Shown: positions 12,203 through 24,632 of the stretch, piece by piece
Position numbering within the stretch: position 1 is the stretch's first letter
Layout: every line of letters begins with the position of its first letter
From: Hofstenia miamia
Taxonomy: Eukaryota > Xenacoelomorpha > Acoela
Reading direction: 5' to 3'
Length of the DNA: 64,000 nucleotides
Assembly: GCA_004352715.1 (NCBI GenBank)
Contig: SCFE01000066.1
Span: 729,540-793,539, forward strand
Program-made: the position numbers and the translations under genes
Notes under the pieces: generated by a model
What the model was told of the DNA's origin: nothing
Databases searched by the model: none
Seen by the model: the letters and a program-made list of their open reading frames with translations, nothing else

Positions 12203-13100
12203 TCATCTACATGTAATAGATATTTCTTTAACTTAAACTTTATTTACAACATATTTTTTACACATAAAACTATTATATATTTGAGTGGTTATTGGTGGAA
12301 AGTGCCTAAAAGTGGCTCACCTTAATTGAATTCATTCTATGTTCTCCATATTCCATTTTATTTTTAAGGCTTAGTACTTCAAGATAACTTCCTATCTACA
12401 TGTAAGAATATTTCAAAATAAAGTCGTTACAATTTAACAACGCGTTTTTATTAACGACTGCCGATGACTTAAAGTCTGAAAGTTTGGAATTATTAAACAA
12501 GGATGCAAAGCAGAAGATCAAAAAGTGCAAATTTTATTATGAATAAAAAACCGTGGAATAAATATAGTTATTTTTAAGTTGTAAATCAAATGACACAACC
12601 TTGATATTCGTATGCATCCTGTGATTAAACTTCCAAAAAATCAATTGAATCAAAATACAATGATGTTTTCACTTACAATTATTTTTCTTCAACTTTATCA
12701 AAACAAACATAAAAAATTTAGAAGGTCTAGATAGTCAATTCTTTGAATATAAAACCCAAATATGTGAAAAACAAAACATTTTTACTGCAACGAACTTTTA
12801 GCTAGATCCGAGTTGTGAACGGCTCGGAAAAATTACACCTGACCCGACCCATATAAAATTGTTAATATTCTGAACCCACCCGATCTATTAAAACTGTTTA
12901 CCTTTTGACCCTCTGAAATAAAAACATATAAACAATGAATTTTTACTAAATATTCTTTTAATTTTCAGAAACATGAGTTTCTCAACAGTTTCGAATTACA
13001 ATCTATGTCTTAGTTTTGTAATGGTCCAAGTCGAAGGAGACATACAATTAGGTAGATATAGGGAACACTATGAAAATTCAGTTGAGATAATACATTTCTG
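12203..13100 (+). repeat. Dispersed repeat, copy 1
   Basis: Begins ATTCATCTACATGTAATAG next to the truncated LINE and extends at least to about 13018. The match to 20013-20104 plus 20657-21383 is high, with scattered substitutions. It includes CTGACCCGACCCATATAAA and TTTCAGAAACATGAGTTTC. The last part (13020-13100) is related to 23385-23460. No long reading frame, TIR or tail assigns it to a class; a non-autonomous DNA element is possible. Confidence 0.7.
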
Positions 13101-15318
13101 TAAAAAAAATAAGAAAATTAAAATCTACTGTAGTGAAATTCATTTTTATGGTGTGTTCTCTCAATATTTTCAAAAATTTTGGCATGACTAAGTTCCCCCC
13201 GTCAAAAAATCCCGCGTACATCCCTGATACGCATTATCTAAAATTGGTCACTTTTCCTTTTCTTTGTTTAAATACTTCTAAATAATGTTGTTTGACGTCT
13301 GTTTCCAGGATCAACTATTGAAATGTAATAAAAAATATTTATTCCAGTTACTTTTCTTGTAATGAGGTTGATGCAATAAATAATATCAAGTAGCTCATTA
13401 GTTATGTTAATCTCTACATTACTTTAACCTAAATAACCAGGGAGTTTCCTAAATCTTTGATATCTTGAAAACAATTTCAATGCATATGATAACTCATAAA
13501 CTAATAGCGATGTTCAAAATCTGAAAGCATCGAATGAGAGAGGAGTATCTCGAGATCGCTCATCGCGTGGTTTATTTTTATAAATATGAACAGATTACAT
13601 GGTAGTACCTTCGTCAATAGATGTGTTCATATTCCAGAAAACACATCTCAAATATGCTTGAAGAAAATTTGGGAAAACGATTTTTCATTTTAAAAGGACG
13701 TAGCCAACTAAGGTTAAATATTCACATTTGAAGAAATCTCACATCCTCTTGACTGCAAAATTTATTAACGAGTTTTTAATATTTAAATACTTACAAAGGC
13801 TAATAGATCATGCTTATCATGTCACTACAAACTATGAGTACTGCATAAAAAACGTTGTGAAAAAATTAATATTGTATACAGATGTACATTTCCAAGGCTG
13901 CTACTAAATGTAATGATATACAGATTTTCTATGTTAGTACTGGAAGGGAAATGGCATAATATGTCAAATGGTTTCATATTATAATTTTCAGCTACTTGAA
14001 GAAAAATTTGCAATAAATAGCAGTGTCTTTGACTTACCAAAAGTCACTACAGTGATCGTAATAATAGAGGAATATCAATGCCTTCTTTATTAAGGAAGGA
14101 CTTGGGGAAAATTAATAAGAGCATTACTATTTGAAGATACTCTAATATATAATCAGATTTCAGTAGTATTTATGTGAAATTCACACATAGATATCTTTGC
14201 AAATGAAAACCTGAATTTGATTACACAATCCTCCTGAAACTTTTGGGATTTTGATTTTGTCATTTCAACTTAGAAACAATCTCAGATACTTCATAAGAAA
14301 ATGTGTTGTTCTTTCCAAATTTTAAGCTTGTATCTTGGTTTAATAGTTACTCATGCAGAAATTCATTGCTTAATTTTTCCATAAATAAACTTTGTCTATG
14401 AGCCTTAGAAGAGGCATCTATTTAGGCTAAATTTATGCAATTATACCAATAGGCACAACCATGTTTAAGTATATCTTTGGATAGAAAATACGTATATCTA
14501 TCATTGCAGAAATTTATTGTACCTGAAAAATGCACAAGGCTTCTACTAGGAGTAATGAATATTGCTGAACTCGATTTCTACAAGGATTCTTTATATTTTA
14601 AATACTATATCTTTGTGCTAATTATAAAACAAAAGGCGCAAAATTTATATTCAAGGACAATTTAATAAAATAATTCTCAACGAAAAGTAAATACAACAGG
14701 CTAATAAAAGACTTAGGTAAAATTAGAACGTTTTTAATAGACAAGTTTGTTTATCGGGTTACCATGTGTCAGCTAATCCTAATTCCATATGTGAAGGGAG
14801 ACATAAAACATTTTAATACAATATTTGATGGAAAATGTATAAATCAAAAGTAACAAAATATAGTAAAAAATCATCCTTATTAAATAAAAAATAAGTGGCA
14901 GATGTCATTAAAAAGACTGCTTCAATGCTAAACGTTAGAGATGTACTTGAGGCACAGTTGCATTTTACGGCAGCTTCTGTCATTTGTCACTTCAAAACCG
15001 ATAAAATTTACTTTTATCTGAAATTACAATAAAACACACTTACTTTATTGACACAAAAATACACCAGACAAAGAAGTTATTTCTGAAAAAAGTTTAATCA
15101 AATTAACTAAAACAGGTATTTATGCATGTCTGCATATGGCTGCTCGAACCTAAAAAGCAAACATTTTAATAATCAGGAAAATGCAGGTTCTTTGTTTAAA
15201 TGCCAAAAAGTATATTCTGGTGCTTAAGAAATTGTCGAAAAAAAATAAATTTGCAATTTTCATATAATTTTAACGCAATTGTTTTTTGTCACATTATTCA
15301 ATTTAAAACATGTATCAA
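13101..15318. other. AT-rich intronic sequence, no feature recognised
   Basis: A possible transposon-like end GCGTACATCCCTG lies near 13212-13225 (compare TTACATCCCTG near 48940), but no partner end was found. Confidence 0.5.
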
Positions 15319-15595
15319 ATTTATGAAATCTAATGTAGAAATACATGTATAAACCCCTACCGTTAAAGATATTCAACATTTTAGTTCTTAAATTTGTTAC
15401 TAACATGCTATATTTTAAAAATTAAAGAAGCAAAGTGGCGAAGCTANNNNNNNNNNNNNNNNNNNNNATTTATGAAATCTAATGTAGAAATACATGTATA
15501 AACCCCTACCGTTAAAGATATTCAACATTTTAGTTCTTAAATTTGTTACTAACATGCTATATTTTAAAAATTAAAGAAGCAAAGTGGCGAAGCTA
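15319..15595 (+). repeat. Direct copies 15319-15446 and 15468-15595 flanking 21 Ns
   Basis: The 128-bp segments look identical by eye (offset 149). A 21-N spacer between identical ends is typical of a scaffolder placing overlapping contigs without merging them. Confidence 0.85.
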
Positions 15596-15734
15596 AAACA
15601 AATTTAGAAAATACTCAACACTAGCAGTAACATTAGAAGAGTTTGTGGTAGTGAGAAGGGATATTTATGATACAGAGGGAATTAAAGTAGTGAAGAGACC
15701 CAAACTAAATTCAGGCCAGTAACGTGTATGCCAA

Positions 15735-16345
15735 CGTAATATCTGCAAAAGCACAGATTGATTACAGAGTTGCAGAAATGATGTGGAACAAAGTTTGCTT
15801 ATAGATCATGTAATGCTGGATGATAATAGAGAAGGAATACAAACTTAACAATGATGTGGATATAATACAAGAAGGTATGTAAGAGCCTGAGATGTATGAG
15901 TTGGAACTTTTAGGGCAATAGCCTATCACCATTACTGTTTTTAAAAAAAATAATTCCAATCACAAAAAAGATGCTATGGGATTTCAACATGGAATAGAAT
16001 TGAAGCAAGGAGTGTAGACATAGACAGAGATGAAGGAATAAGAAAATTGATAGAAATACCAAAGAACAGAAAAGTAAGAAGAAAGGAAAAAGACAAGCAT
16101 ATGAAGTTGGCGACGGAATGAGAAAGATTATAGAAGTTATGGATACTTGATGTATTTCCAGTAGTAGTTGGCACAATAGGAGCAGCAAACAAAAATGACA
16201 AAGTACTGGGAAGAGCTAGGACTACCGCGTTGTAGAGTGTAGAGGGGTGATAGTACAGAAAGTAGCGTTTTTAAATACAGCTTGATTTCCAAAGAACGCT
16301 CTTAGGCTCGCTGCTTACAGGTAACTTATCTTAGGTTGTGAGAAA
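15735..16345 (+). pseudogene. Decayed R4/Dong-like LINE 3' end (restriction-like endonuclease domain)
   Basis: Across shifting plus-strand frames the pieces KAQIDYRVAEMMWNKVCL, MLWDFN, IEARSVDI, IEIPKNRKVRRKEKDKH, VFPVVVGTIGAANKN and QKVAFLNTA appear in the same order as in the better copy at 41681-42071 (IEARRPDI, IAVPKDRNV, VVPVVVGALGA, QKAALLGTA). Stops and frameshifts are numerous, and the catalytic RRPD is changed to RSVD. The 3' end near 16345 reads GTAACAATACTAA, a possible degraded TAA tail. It lies in the opposite orientation to the 41-43 kb copies. Confidence 0.7.
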
Positions 16346-18394
16346 AAGTAACAATACTAATATAGACAATTTAGGTTTGAATAAACATAATCTTTATATA
16401 ATACATGTAGTATTAATGATACTTCCTTGAAAATGGCTGCACTTATATAGACTAAATTTGAACATGCAGGGAAATAAATGTTAGTGCCTATATTGGCTTT
16501 ATCATTCTATAAACGTATTCATTATACAATCTGTTCTAACCACTTAGAGAAAAGCTCAGCGACATATTTAATGCAACAGAGAGATTTGTCATCACCTTGT
16601 AAAAGAATGTGATTCTTTAAAATGTAAGGAAAATTAAATATGTTGGTGAAACTAAAGAAAAAATAAAGAATGATTTTCAAGTGTTTGATATAATAGAAAA
16701 TCAAGGGAATAAAATTTTTTACATACATGTAATGATTCATTATCATGATATTCTAGAAGTCCTTGCTGATATTTATAAAAAACCAATGTTCTACTGTTTA
16801 ATTTGAACAAATAATTTTTTCTCTAATGCAAAAGATATGTAATACAATACTTCGCTTCCCTAATATTAAATAATTTTCTAAATAACTCTAAAAAGTAAAG
16901 TGAAATGCATTTAATATGCAGAAAAGTAACGATTTAGAAATTAAATTATAAAGACAGGTAATTTAAACGAAATGCCAACTTCAGAGGATTGCTTCCAACT
17001 AGCAGTAATGTGGCAAAATTAATAACATTTCGAATTTGCCATTTTTTCTTAGTTGTCATGGAGCTTTAAATTTGATAATCTGTGAAAACATTTATAATTC
17101 TTGCCAATTACATTGAAAACGGTGATTAGCTAACACTGCCTCTTTGAAGTATCCAGATTTATGCACGTCGCCAATGATTAATATAATCAAATATAATCAT
17201 TATGTAAATACAAAGGTTACAAATATAGACATCAAACTACTTGGGCGAGTGGCCAAATTATATCCAAAAATACTTTTTTAAACCTCAACTAGGCCCTAAT
17301 TAAAAATTATTTAGTCAGAGTATATGGAACCATGGAATATTATGCGAAAATCAAACTTGACTTTTGGTAAACGCAGCAGCAAGTCTAGCTGGCATTGTAT
17401 AGAATTCATTGCTAAATTGGAAGTAGCGAACATATCATAGTTCACCAAAATAGCATATCTCTCTTTTCTACAATAACGAAGCTACACACGCCTGTCAACC
17501 TCGAGAAAATTTTTAACACATATTAGCAAAAGTACTACAAACGCCAATCACCCCTATGACAGCAAACTTGGTTAAACTCTTCATTGATCCAGGGCACAAA
17601 TGGTATATCTGACACATACAAGAATTTAAGAAAAAATTGTGGTAAAGTGTTATTCTCCTGGCTTAGGCCACTATTAAAAATGTACAAATTTATAAAGTAG
17701 AACTATATTTCATACTTAACGAAATTTTCGGTTTGAAAATTGCAAATAAACTATTTTGACAACAGATATTTTCTAGTATCTTACAGGGCAAATGTTTTAC
17801 TTGAATTCATTAAATACTATGAGAATCAGTGTTTAAAAACTTAGTTTTAAACTACATTGATTACCTAAAACGTATAACTTCGTAAATAAGGAAAATCTGA
17901 GAAAGTTTATATGGGTTTTCTTAGTGTTTCAAAATGGGGTACAGTATGAGGCCATAACTATAAAATTGGAGGATATTTGAAAGATTTTGCCATTTTGCCC
18001 CTTGCAAGTAAAATAGAGGGTAACCGGCACATTTTAAGGAGTTAAACGAGTGGAATTCGACATTGACAGTGAAAGATCCTGTATATATACTGGGATCATG
18101 AAAGCTGAATGAGTGCTATGGAAGACTAGGACTATGGTGGAGTGTTTAAAATACAATGTTAAATAACAAAGAATGATACAACCTGAATATTACCTTTCTG
18201 TGCTATTCTAATGTTAATTTTCAATGAATTTACCTGAAAGTGGCAATATTCCGTTGAAAACTGCGACAGTTACTTTTGTGTAATTGCAAAATATAAATGT
18301 ACATTTAAATTTGTTTTTTAATGCTTAAAACTTAAATTGTCCGAAATAAACTTGCATAACACCGATGCACAAATATGCTGTATTGTAGAATTCA
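16346..18394. other. AT-rich intronic sequence, no feature recognised
   Basis: No coding pattern or repeat structure recognised. Confidence 0.55.
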
Positions 18395-18800
18395 GCGAAT
18401 TTAACGTCAATTTTTAAGATTTTAACGTGAATTCTGGAGATGTTAATGTAAATTATTAAGATTTAGAGGTCAATTCTGAGGATTTTAGGATTAATTGTTA
18501 GGATTTTAAGGTCAATTCTGAGGATTTTAGGATTAATTGTTAGGATTTTAAGGTCAATTCTGAGGACTTTAGGATTAATTGTTACGATTTTAAGGTCAAT
18601 TCTGAGGATTTTAGGATTAATTGTTAGGATTTTAAGGTCAATTCTGAGGATTTTAGGATTAATTGTTAGGATTTTAAGTTCAATTCTGAGGAATTAGGAT
18701 TAATTGTTAGGATTTTAAGGTCAATTCTGAGGATTTTAGAGTTAATTGTTAAGATTTTAAGGTCAATTCGTTAGGTCAATGTTGAGGGCTTTAAGGTAAA
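18395..18800 (+). repeat. Minisatellite, 42-bp unit made of two diverged 21-bp halves
   Basis: About eight to nine tandem units alternate a half containing GGTCAATTCTGAGG and a half containing GATTAATTGTTAGG, each joined by ATTTTA(A/G). The first units (18395-18470) and the last (18750-18800) are more diverged than the centre, which is nearly uniform apart from single-base changes and one deletion near 18690. No spacers or dyad structure of a CRISPR type. Confidence 0.92.
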
Positions 18801-20012
18801 CATGATTAAGGTAAAATTTGTGGTTGCCCTCATGATAACATCAACGAATTTTGGTTAGGCGGAGGGGGCAAGATACATTTACTAGCTAGCACATTGACTA
18901 AACAAGAACAGTTTAACTGTTTTAAATATAAAATTTAAGGAGGATATTTCTGATTTGGGGGTGGGGCAAATGACTAACATGATATAATGCAATTGTATTT
19001 GATCAGCAGGATATAAAATATTTGCGCACTAAAACTAATAATCATTTCATCAGATTACAGATAAGCCATTTGTGTAGTGTAGTGCGTAATCTAGATCAAA
19101 ATCATGTAGATAGCTAATTGTGAACTAAATATCTTGAAAGGCATAGTTTATAGAAAAAATGAGTCCCACCAACAATTTCTTTTGCTTCAGAAACCTGTAA
19201 GAACCTATTTATCTCCATTAGACAGTAACTCACAGATGAACTATTTGTGCGCTAAATCAGCGAGTTAAGATTGGCTCATTCCTTATCAAGATTTAAATAG
19301 AAATAGCTGCGACAAAATAGTTATAAAGTTATTTAACAAAAAACTATTAAGTAACAGAAAATATGTTTTAAAGAAACTGTTGCGCTAACAGAAATTTTGC
19401 TTTTAAAATTAAAAGTGCCTTCTTATCTTTGTAGTACTGATTGCAAAACCTCAGGGACGCAGCATTAAGTTAGAAGTAATTCGTCAGAAGATACTGTTTG
19501 TGATGTTAGTGTAATATTAATAAAGCAAAGCACTTCAGCAGACGAAAAGGCCAGAGAGTTATTGGATAATTAAAACACAATCAATTGACAATGAGGAAAT
19601 TGATTAAAGCAAGTAATCACTACTCTTCAAAAGCGGGCGATTCCATGAAAGAAAGTAAGGCTTTGATCAACTCAAGAGTCTTACTAAGATGCGAAGACAT
19701 CAGAATGCTCTGGGAATCAAATCATCGCTAGTTTTGACACTTCTAATAGGATTGGATTAACAATAGGGACGGATTAAAAATCAAACCACATTGCACTTTT
19801 TATGAATGTAGAATGGTAAAGAAAGAAATCTAAATTAGTTAGCGTAACTAAACAATTTTTTTTCCATTTTTAAGCTTTTTGTACCATGAACATCTATAAT
19901 AAAGCAGTTATGTACGAGCCATAGTTGTAAAACAGATCGGGCTGAGAGATTCAACTAGCGTTGAAATTAATAAGTTTTCCCAAATATTTAAAAATAGATA
20001 ATATTTAAAATA
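18801..20012. other. AT-rich intronic sequence, possible weak hAT debris
   Basis: 19440-19740 is less AT-rich and gives short protein-like pieces in changing frames. They are too degraded for me to assign. Confidence 0.4.
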
Positions 20013-20096
20013 AATTCATCTACATATAATAGATATTTCTTTAATTTAAACTTTATTTACAATATATTTTTTACACATAAAACTATTATACATTAG

Positions 20097-20656
20097 ATTG
20101 GTTATTTATTTCAGAACTTCATGATTAATGTATATATGAACCTTCTACAAAGCTAATTCGTGAAATGGCCTATGCTATTAATGGCACAAGCATCAAGAGC
20201 GCAATCAGAATGGAATTTTTCTTTAAGTGGGCTGATGATCAACGACATGCGATCACGACTTTCAACAGACAGTGGAAGCCATTAAATTGCTATATTTTAA
20301 AAAGAGGCTGTCTAATGAGGTTTAGGCCAGAAAAAGCCAATCAGGTACTAGCTACATTCGTTTCCTATATTACATCATAGAAATGTAAGCTGTTCCTGAA
20401 CAGGCCAATTATCCGTAATATTAATAATCAATCGACGAAGATAAGATAAAAATATTTACTTTATACAACATTTTTAATGAAGGCATGAAATTTTAAAAAA
20501 TCAAAACAAAAAAAACAATTAGCTAAGCAAACAAAGATCTTCAAACACGACATTTCAATTGATACAACTACATAATTGAACTTGAAAATTAATTTCACAA
20601 TCAATCTAATGGGAATTTTTCAGAGCAACCATTCAAAAAAAAATATTCATTGGTTA
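20097..20656 (+). mobile_element. 544-bp hAT-derived insertion with perfect 8-bp target duplication
   Basis: ATTGGTTA occurs at 20097-20104 and at 20649-20656. The sequence between them is absent from the homologous repeat copy at 12.2-12.3 kb. The interior codes, with one frameshift, for a hAT C-terminal dimerisation domain. An 8-bp duplication fits hAT transposition. I see no clear terminal inverted repeats, so the ends may have decayed. Confidence 0.65.
20165..20350 (+). pseudogene. hAT transposase C-terminal dimerisation domain fragment
   Basis: In the plus frame using CCT ATG CTA the peptide reads LLMAQASRAQSEWNFSLSG, then LMINDMRSRLSTDS. After a one-base shift it continues VEAIKLLYFKKRLSNEV. 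This matches the hAT dimerisation signature (AS.A.SER.FS..G......R.RL), with the usual SER reading SEW. The longer ORF that starts with the ATG at 20165 is in another frame and has no family signal. Confidence 0.7.
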
Positions 20657-21390
20657 CAAACGTGGAAAGTGCCACAAAAGTGGCTCGCCTTAATTGAATT
20701 CATTCTATGTTCTCCATATTCCATTTTATTTTTAAGACTTAGTACTTCAAGATAACCTCCTATCTACATGTAAGAATATTTCAAAATAAAGTCGTTACAA
20801 TTTAACAACGCGTTTTTATTAACGACTGCCGATGACAAATTCTGAAAGTTTGGTATTTAGTAAACAAGCATGCAAAGTAGAAGATCAAAAAGTGCAAATT
20901 TTATTATGAATAAAAAACCGTAGAATAAATATAACTATTTTTAAGTTGTAAATCAAATGACACAACCTTGATATTCGTATGCATCTTGTGATTAAATTCC
21001 CAAAAAATCAATTGAATCAAAATACAATGATGTTTTTCACTTACAATTATTTTCTTCCAACTTTTATCAAAACAAACAAAAAAAAATTTAGAAGGTCTAG
21101 ATAGTCAATTCTTTGAAAATAAAACCCAAATATGTGAGAAACAAAACATTTTTACTGCAACGAACTTCTAGCTAGATCCGAGTTGTGAACGTCTCGAAAA
21201 AATTACACCTGACTCGACCCATATAAAATTGTTAACATTCTGAACCCGCCCGATCTATACAAACTGTTTACCCTCTGAAATAAAAACATGTAAACAATGA
21301 ATTTTTACTAAATGTTCTTTTAATTTTCAGAAACATGAGTTTCTCAACAGTTTTGAATTACAATCTATGTCTTCGTTTTGTTGTGGTGAG

Positions 21391-23384
21391 GCCTCCAAGA
21401 CTCATGATGTTTACTTTCGGATGAGAAAATTGCCTAATAATAAATAAATTTCTTGCTATTGAAGCAAGTTTCACGTGAAAAAATAATCTATCCACTTTCA
21501 AATATGTATTGCAAGGTATGTTCATACCGGTCAGTAACTATCCTTATATTTATTACAATGTGATTGTAAATACACTGTAATTTACAAAAAAGTTCGCTAA
21601 TGTACACTACGGTTGTGTAGATCCCATCCACAATTCACTAAGGTGGGTCAAGCCGTCATATTTTAAATCAATACAAGTGCATAACGTAATAGTGCCATTG
21701 AACATTTAATGTCGATTCAGTGGTATAAATTCTGCATAAAGGAGCTCTAAGGATCTAAGTATCTAAACAATAACATCATATTTAATTGTAACTCTTCATT
21801 TAACTTTTACCGTTATATATTGCAAATGAATCGTAATAGCAATGATTTATAGAACTTATAGAAACTGCTAGTAAACATTCCCATTGCCCACTGTCCCTTC
21901 AAAGGCGCAAACCTATAAGACCCAATAATTCATTATTATATTATATTTTCAGAGTAAACGTCACGTTTAATTAATTAAGGCTGGTGGAATTGTTACCTTG
22001 AAGGGATGTTTATTGATTTCCGGATCACCACGGGTATTAAGCCCTGCTTATTAATTAGGCTAAAATTAAGATTCAAAATCATCACCATTGATGATTGGAA
22101 GTAATTACAGCGTGCCATTAATAAAATCTACCACGGAATAATTATTTACATAGGATTACAAATATTCAAACAAAACACGTTATTAAAATTTGCAAAATTA
22201 TAGCTTTTGACGATTTGTCTCGATTTTTGGTTTGTGTCTTTAAATGAATAATGAGATATTTAGAGTAAACTTTCTTTCAATGTACAAATGCATTATGTAA
22301 TGCAAAAAACGCACCAAACAGCAATTCCGATTACAACCTGAAAAAACGAGAATTGAACCTATAAATAGGGCGAAATCAGGTAAAGCGATCAAAACCGGAA
22401 CTTTAAAATGTGAGGGCCGGTTAAAGCCGGACCGGTCATGGGGTACCGTTTTCATCTCTGATTGGGGTGAAATTTTAGCTTGTAGGGAGTATTTTTGAAA
22501 CCAATCTCAATAATGGTTGCATATGTATTGGTTAAAAATGCTTAAGGTTTGTTTCAATAGTGAATGCTGGTTTGCTTAATTGAAATACCTTTTGAGAAAC
22601 TTTTAAATCACCGTTTAACAGACTGATGAAATTACATTGATCAAAGATTTATTGGTGGAAATTAAAATTCATTACGAAAAGGAAACTTGCTCTAAGCAAC
22701 TGTTCTTAAAAATTATTATAATGCTAAGATAGTGTTTTATAATTTTATTGTTCTAGAAAGAGTTCTTAGTAACTTTGGCTTTATTCTATCCAAGGTTCGA
22801 AGAAAGATCCAGGTAATTGCATTGAAGTAAATAATTTTCAATAGGTCAGTAAAAGATTTAAAATTTATATAAAATTATGAAACTAGTATCAAATCACAAA
22901 CTTTTTAAAACAACATTACTGAATTTAAATTTTGTGAAGATATTGATTAAATTATAAAATTTTATTATAACCTTATCTATATTATAATATGGATAAAATC
23001 CTCTCTGTCTACGAAATAATTTTTATTAAAATATTTGGCTGTTTTGTCAAAAATTTTGTTGTGGGGGTTTGAGGGTCACATTTTTACCCCTATGGTGTGG
23101 TTTTGGAGTTGCCAGCAATGAAAACGTGCAAATATAATGTATTTCCAACACATTAATATTTACAATTTCAACTAGAACACCAGGACACCAAACCAATAAA
23201 ACACTGTAAAAAAATTACAAGACCTGCTGTAAAAGCAGAATATTTCATAGACAAATTATAAAATACAATACTTACATTATGTATTTCCTAGTTTGCATTA
23301 ATATAAACCTATTAATATTGGCGATTAAATTCTATATAAACATTTTGAAAATTAGAGCCCGGACTGTAGGGACACAATTCCTTA
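21391..23384. other. AT-rich intronic sequence, no confident feature
   Basis: A lone transposon-end-like sequence (GGTACCGTTTTCATCTCTGA, near 22442-22461) has no partner end that I can find. Confidence 0.5.
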
Positions 23385-23460
23385 CAAATTAGGTCCAAGG
23401 GGACACACAATTAGGTAAATATAGGGAAGATTATGATAATTTAGTTGAGATCACTCATAA
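23385..23460 (+). repeat. Fragment related to dispersed repeat (compare 13020-13100)
   Basis: GGGGACACACAATTAGGTAA and the following TATAGGGAAGATTATGA to AGTTGAGAT parallel GGAGACATACAATTAGGTAG and its continuation in the first copy. Confidence 0.55.
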
Positions 23461-23899
23461 GACGCATAAAGTATAAGCTACTTCGTGCGTCAGACTAATA
23501 ATATTCCTCGAATTACTTTGAAAAGCAAAAAGGTCCGACAATAGCAAGCACTATTTGCCGATAAATCTATTTTCTGATACGAAGAAATCCAAGTGTTAGC
23601 AAGAGCTCAGGGAACAACCAATGGGAGTCAAGATTGTACGAGTACAACTTTCCTATTCGGCTAGACTCGGATACTCAAAATCAATACTTTTCTACGCATA
23701 TCATTGATGACAACAGTCAGCAATAGTGAAATCGTACTTTTGATTATTTATAATGGGCAAAGCTAAAGTGCATCGGAAAATTCAATTTTATGTCGGGCGA
23801 GTATGGAGGTGATTCACTATTTGCAATTTGAAGTGATAGTGCATTACTTTATGAAAGGCGTCTGTTTTTTGTGTCTCAGAAGAACCATGTGTAACAAAG

Positions 23900-24575
23900 T
23901 ATTAATGGAGTGAAATATAAATCTCTACTGACTTCATAAGCAACCATATTGGAAAAATCAGTTGCGGCATGAGAAATGAATATAATACGGAACTTACTGA
24001 AAATTTGGTGAAAGCAAATATTTGATTGGAAAGTGCTGAATAATCCAACCCCCTTCGCTCTTTGTAAATGCACGAAATACCCAACTCCAGATGACTCAAG
24101 TTTGCTGAAGAAATAAAATCGCTGACAACAATATATATTTAATATTCGATGAAGCGTATGCTGCTTTTTTAACGTTATTGTTGGACAAAAGGATGAACCA
24201 AGTGAATCTTTTCTCATCGATGTTAAAGAATTGGACACTGTGAACCAAGGTATTCAGGAAGTTGTTCCAGAGTTAGATCCAAGTGCAAAAAAGAACGATA
24301 ACTCTCTCTTTTGGTTTTATCAGACGTAGCACTGTGTATGATTAAATATACGAATAGGTATTGAAACTTCTTTATGCACAAATGATTCATGTTTGTAACA
24401 CAGTTTACATCGTACCTGTGAATCTGTGCGAGAAATATTTCCTCTGATCAATTCGATGATATTGAAAAACAAGGAACTGTTCGTCAAAGCATCAAGTAAA
24501 AGGAACCAGTTTCGAAAATATTTGTTAATAACTATGCACATCGGGACATGCTTTAGAATGGGAAAAGATAAACAA
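23900..24575 (+). pseudogene. hAT-like transposase relic (central region)
   Basis: Plus-strand pieces in three alternating frames keep the order of a hAT-type transposase: ELTENLVKANI, WKVLNNPTPF, PTPDDSSLLKK (24010-24100), then VIVGQKDEPSESFLIDVKEL (24170-24240), LVLSDVALCMIK (24311-24346) and ELFVKASSKRNQFRKYL (24474-24525). The family versions, from memory, read roughly LxxANIPWxKLxNPxF, IPDESTLRKxY, and LLxSDAAxYMxKA. Many frameshifts and stops make it non-functional. A 120-codon minus-strand ORF over the same bases (23876-24238) is an antisense shadow. The TIR element at 24633 starts just downstream. Confidence 0.6.
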
Positions 24576-24632
24576 TAAAACTATTTGCATACAATATAAT
24601 TGTAAGACAAGTCATTTCTTACATTACTGTAT

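Larger units (their letters stand above)
20013..21390 (+). repeat. Dispersed repeat, copy 2, split by an insertion
   Basis: 20013-20104 matches the start of the copy at 12203, and 20657-21383 matches its remainder. The interruption 20105-20648 is bounded by ATTGGTTA on both sides. Small indels show that the two copies have diverged since amplification. Confidence 0.8.

Noticed and set aside
18395-18800. CRISPR-like or telomeric array
   Set aside because: Units are contiguous without unique spacers, and TTAGG occurs only once per 42 bp.
22320-22461. Possible hAT end (GTTTTCATCTCTGA)
   Set aside because: No matching inverted end or target duplication seen.
23876-24238. 120-codon minus-strand ORF as a gene
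   Set aside because: The opposite strand carries an ordered hAT transposase relic; the ORF shows no motif.
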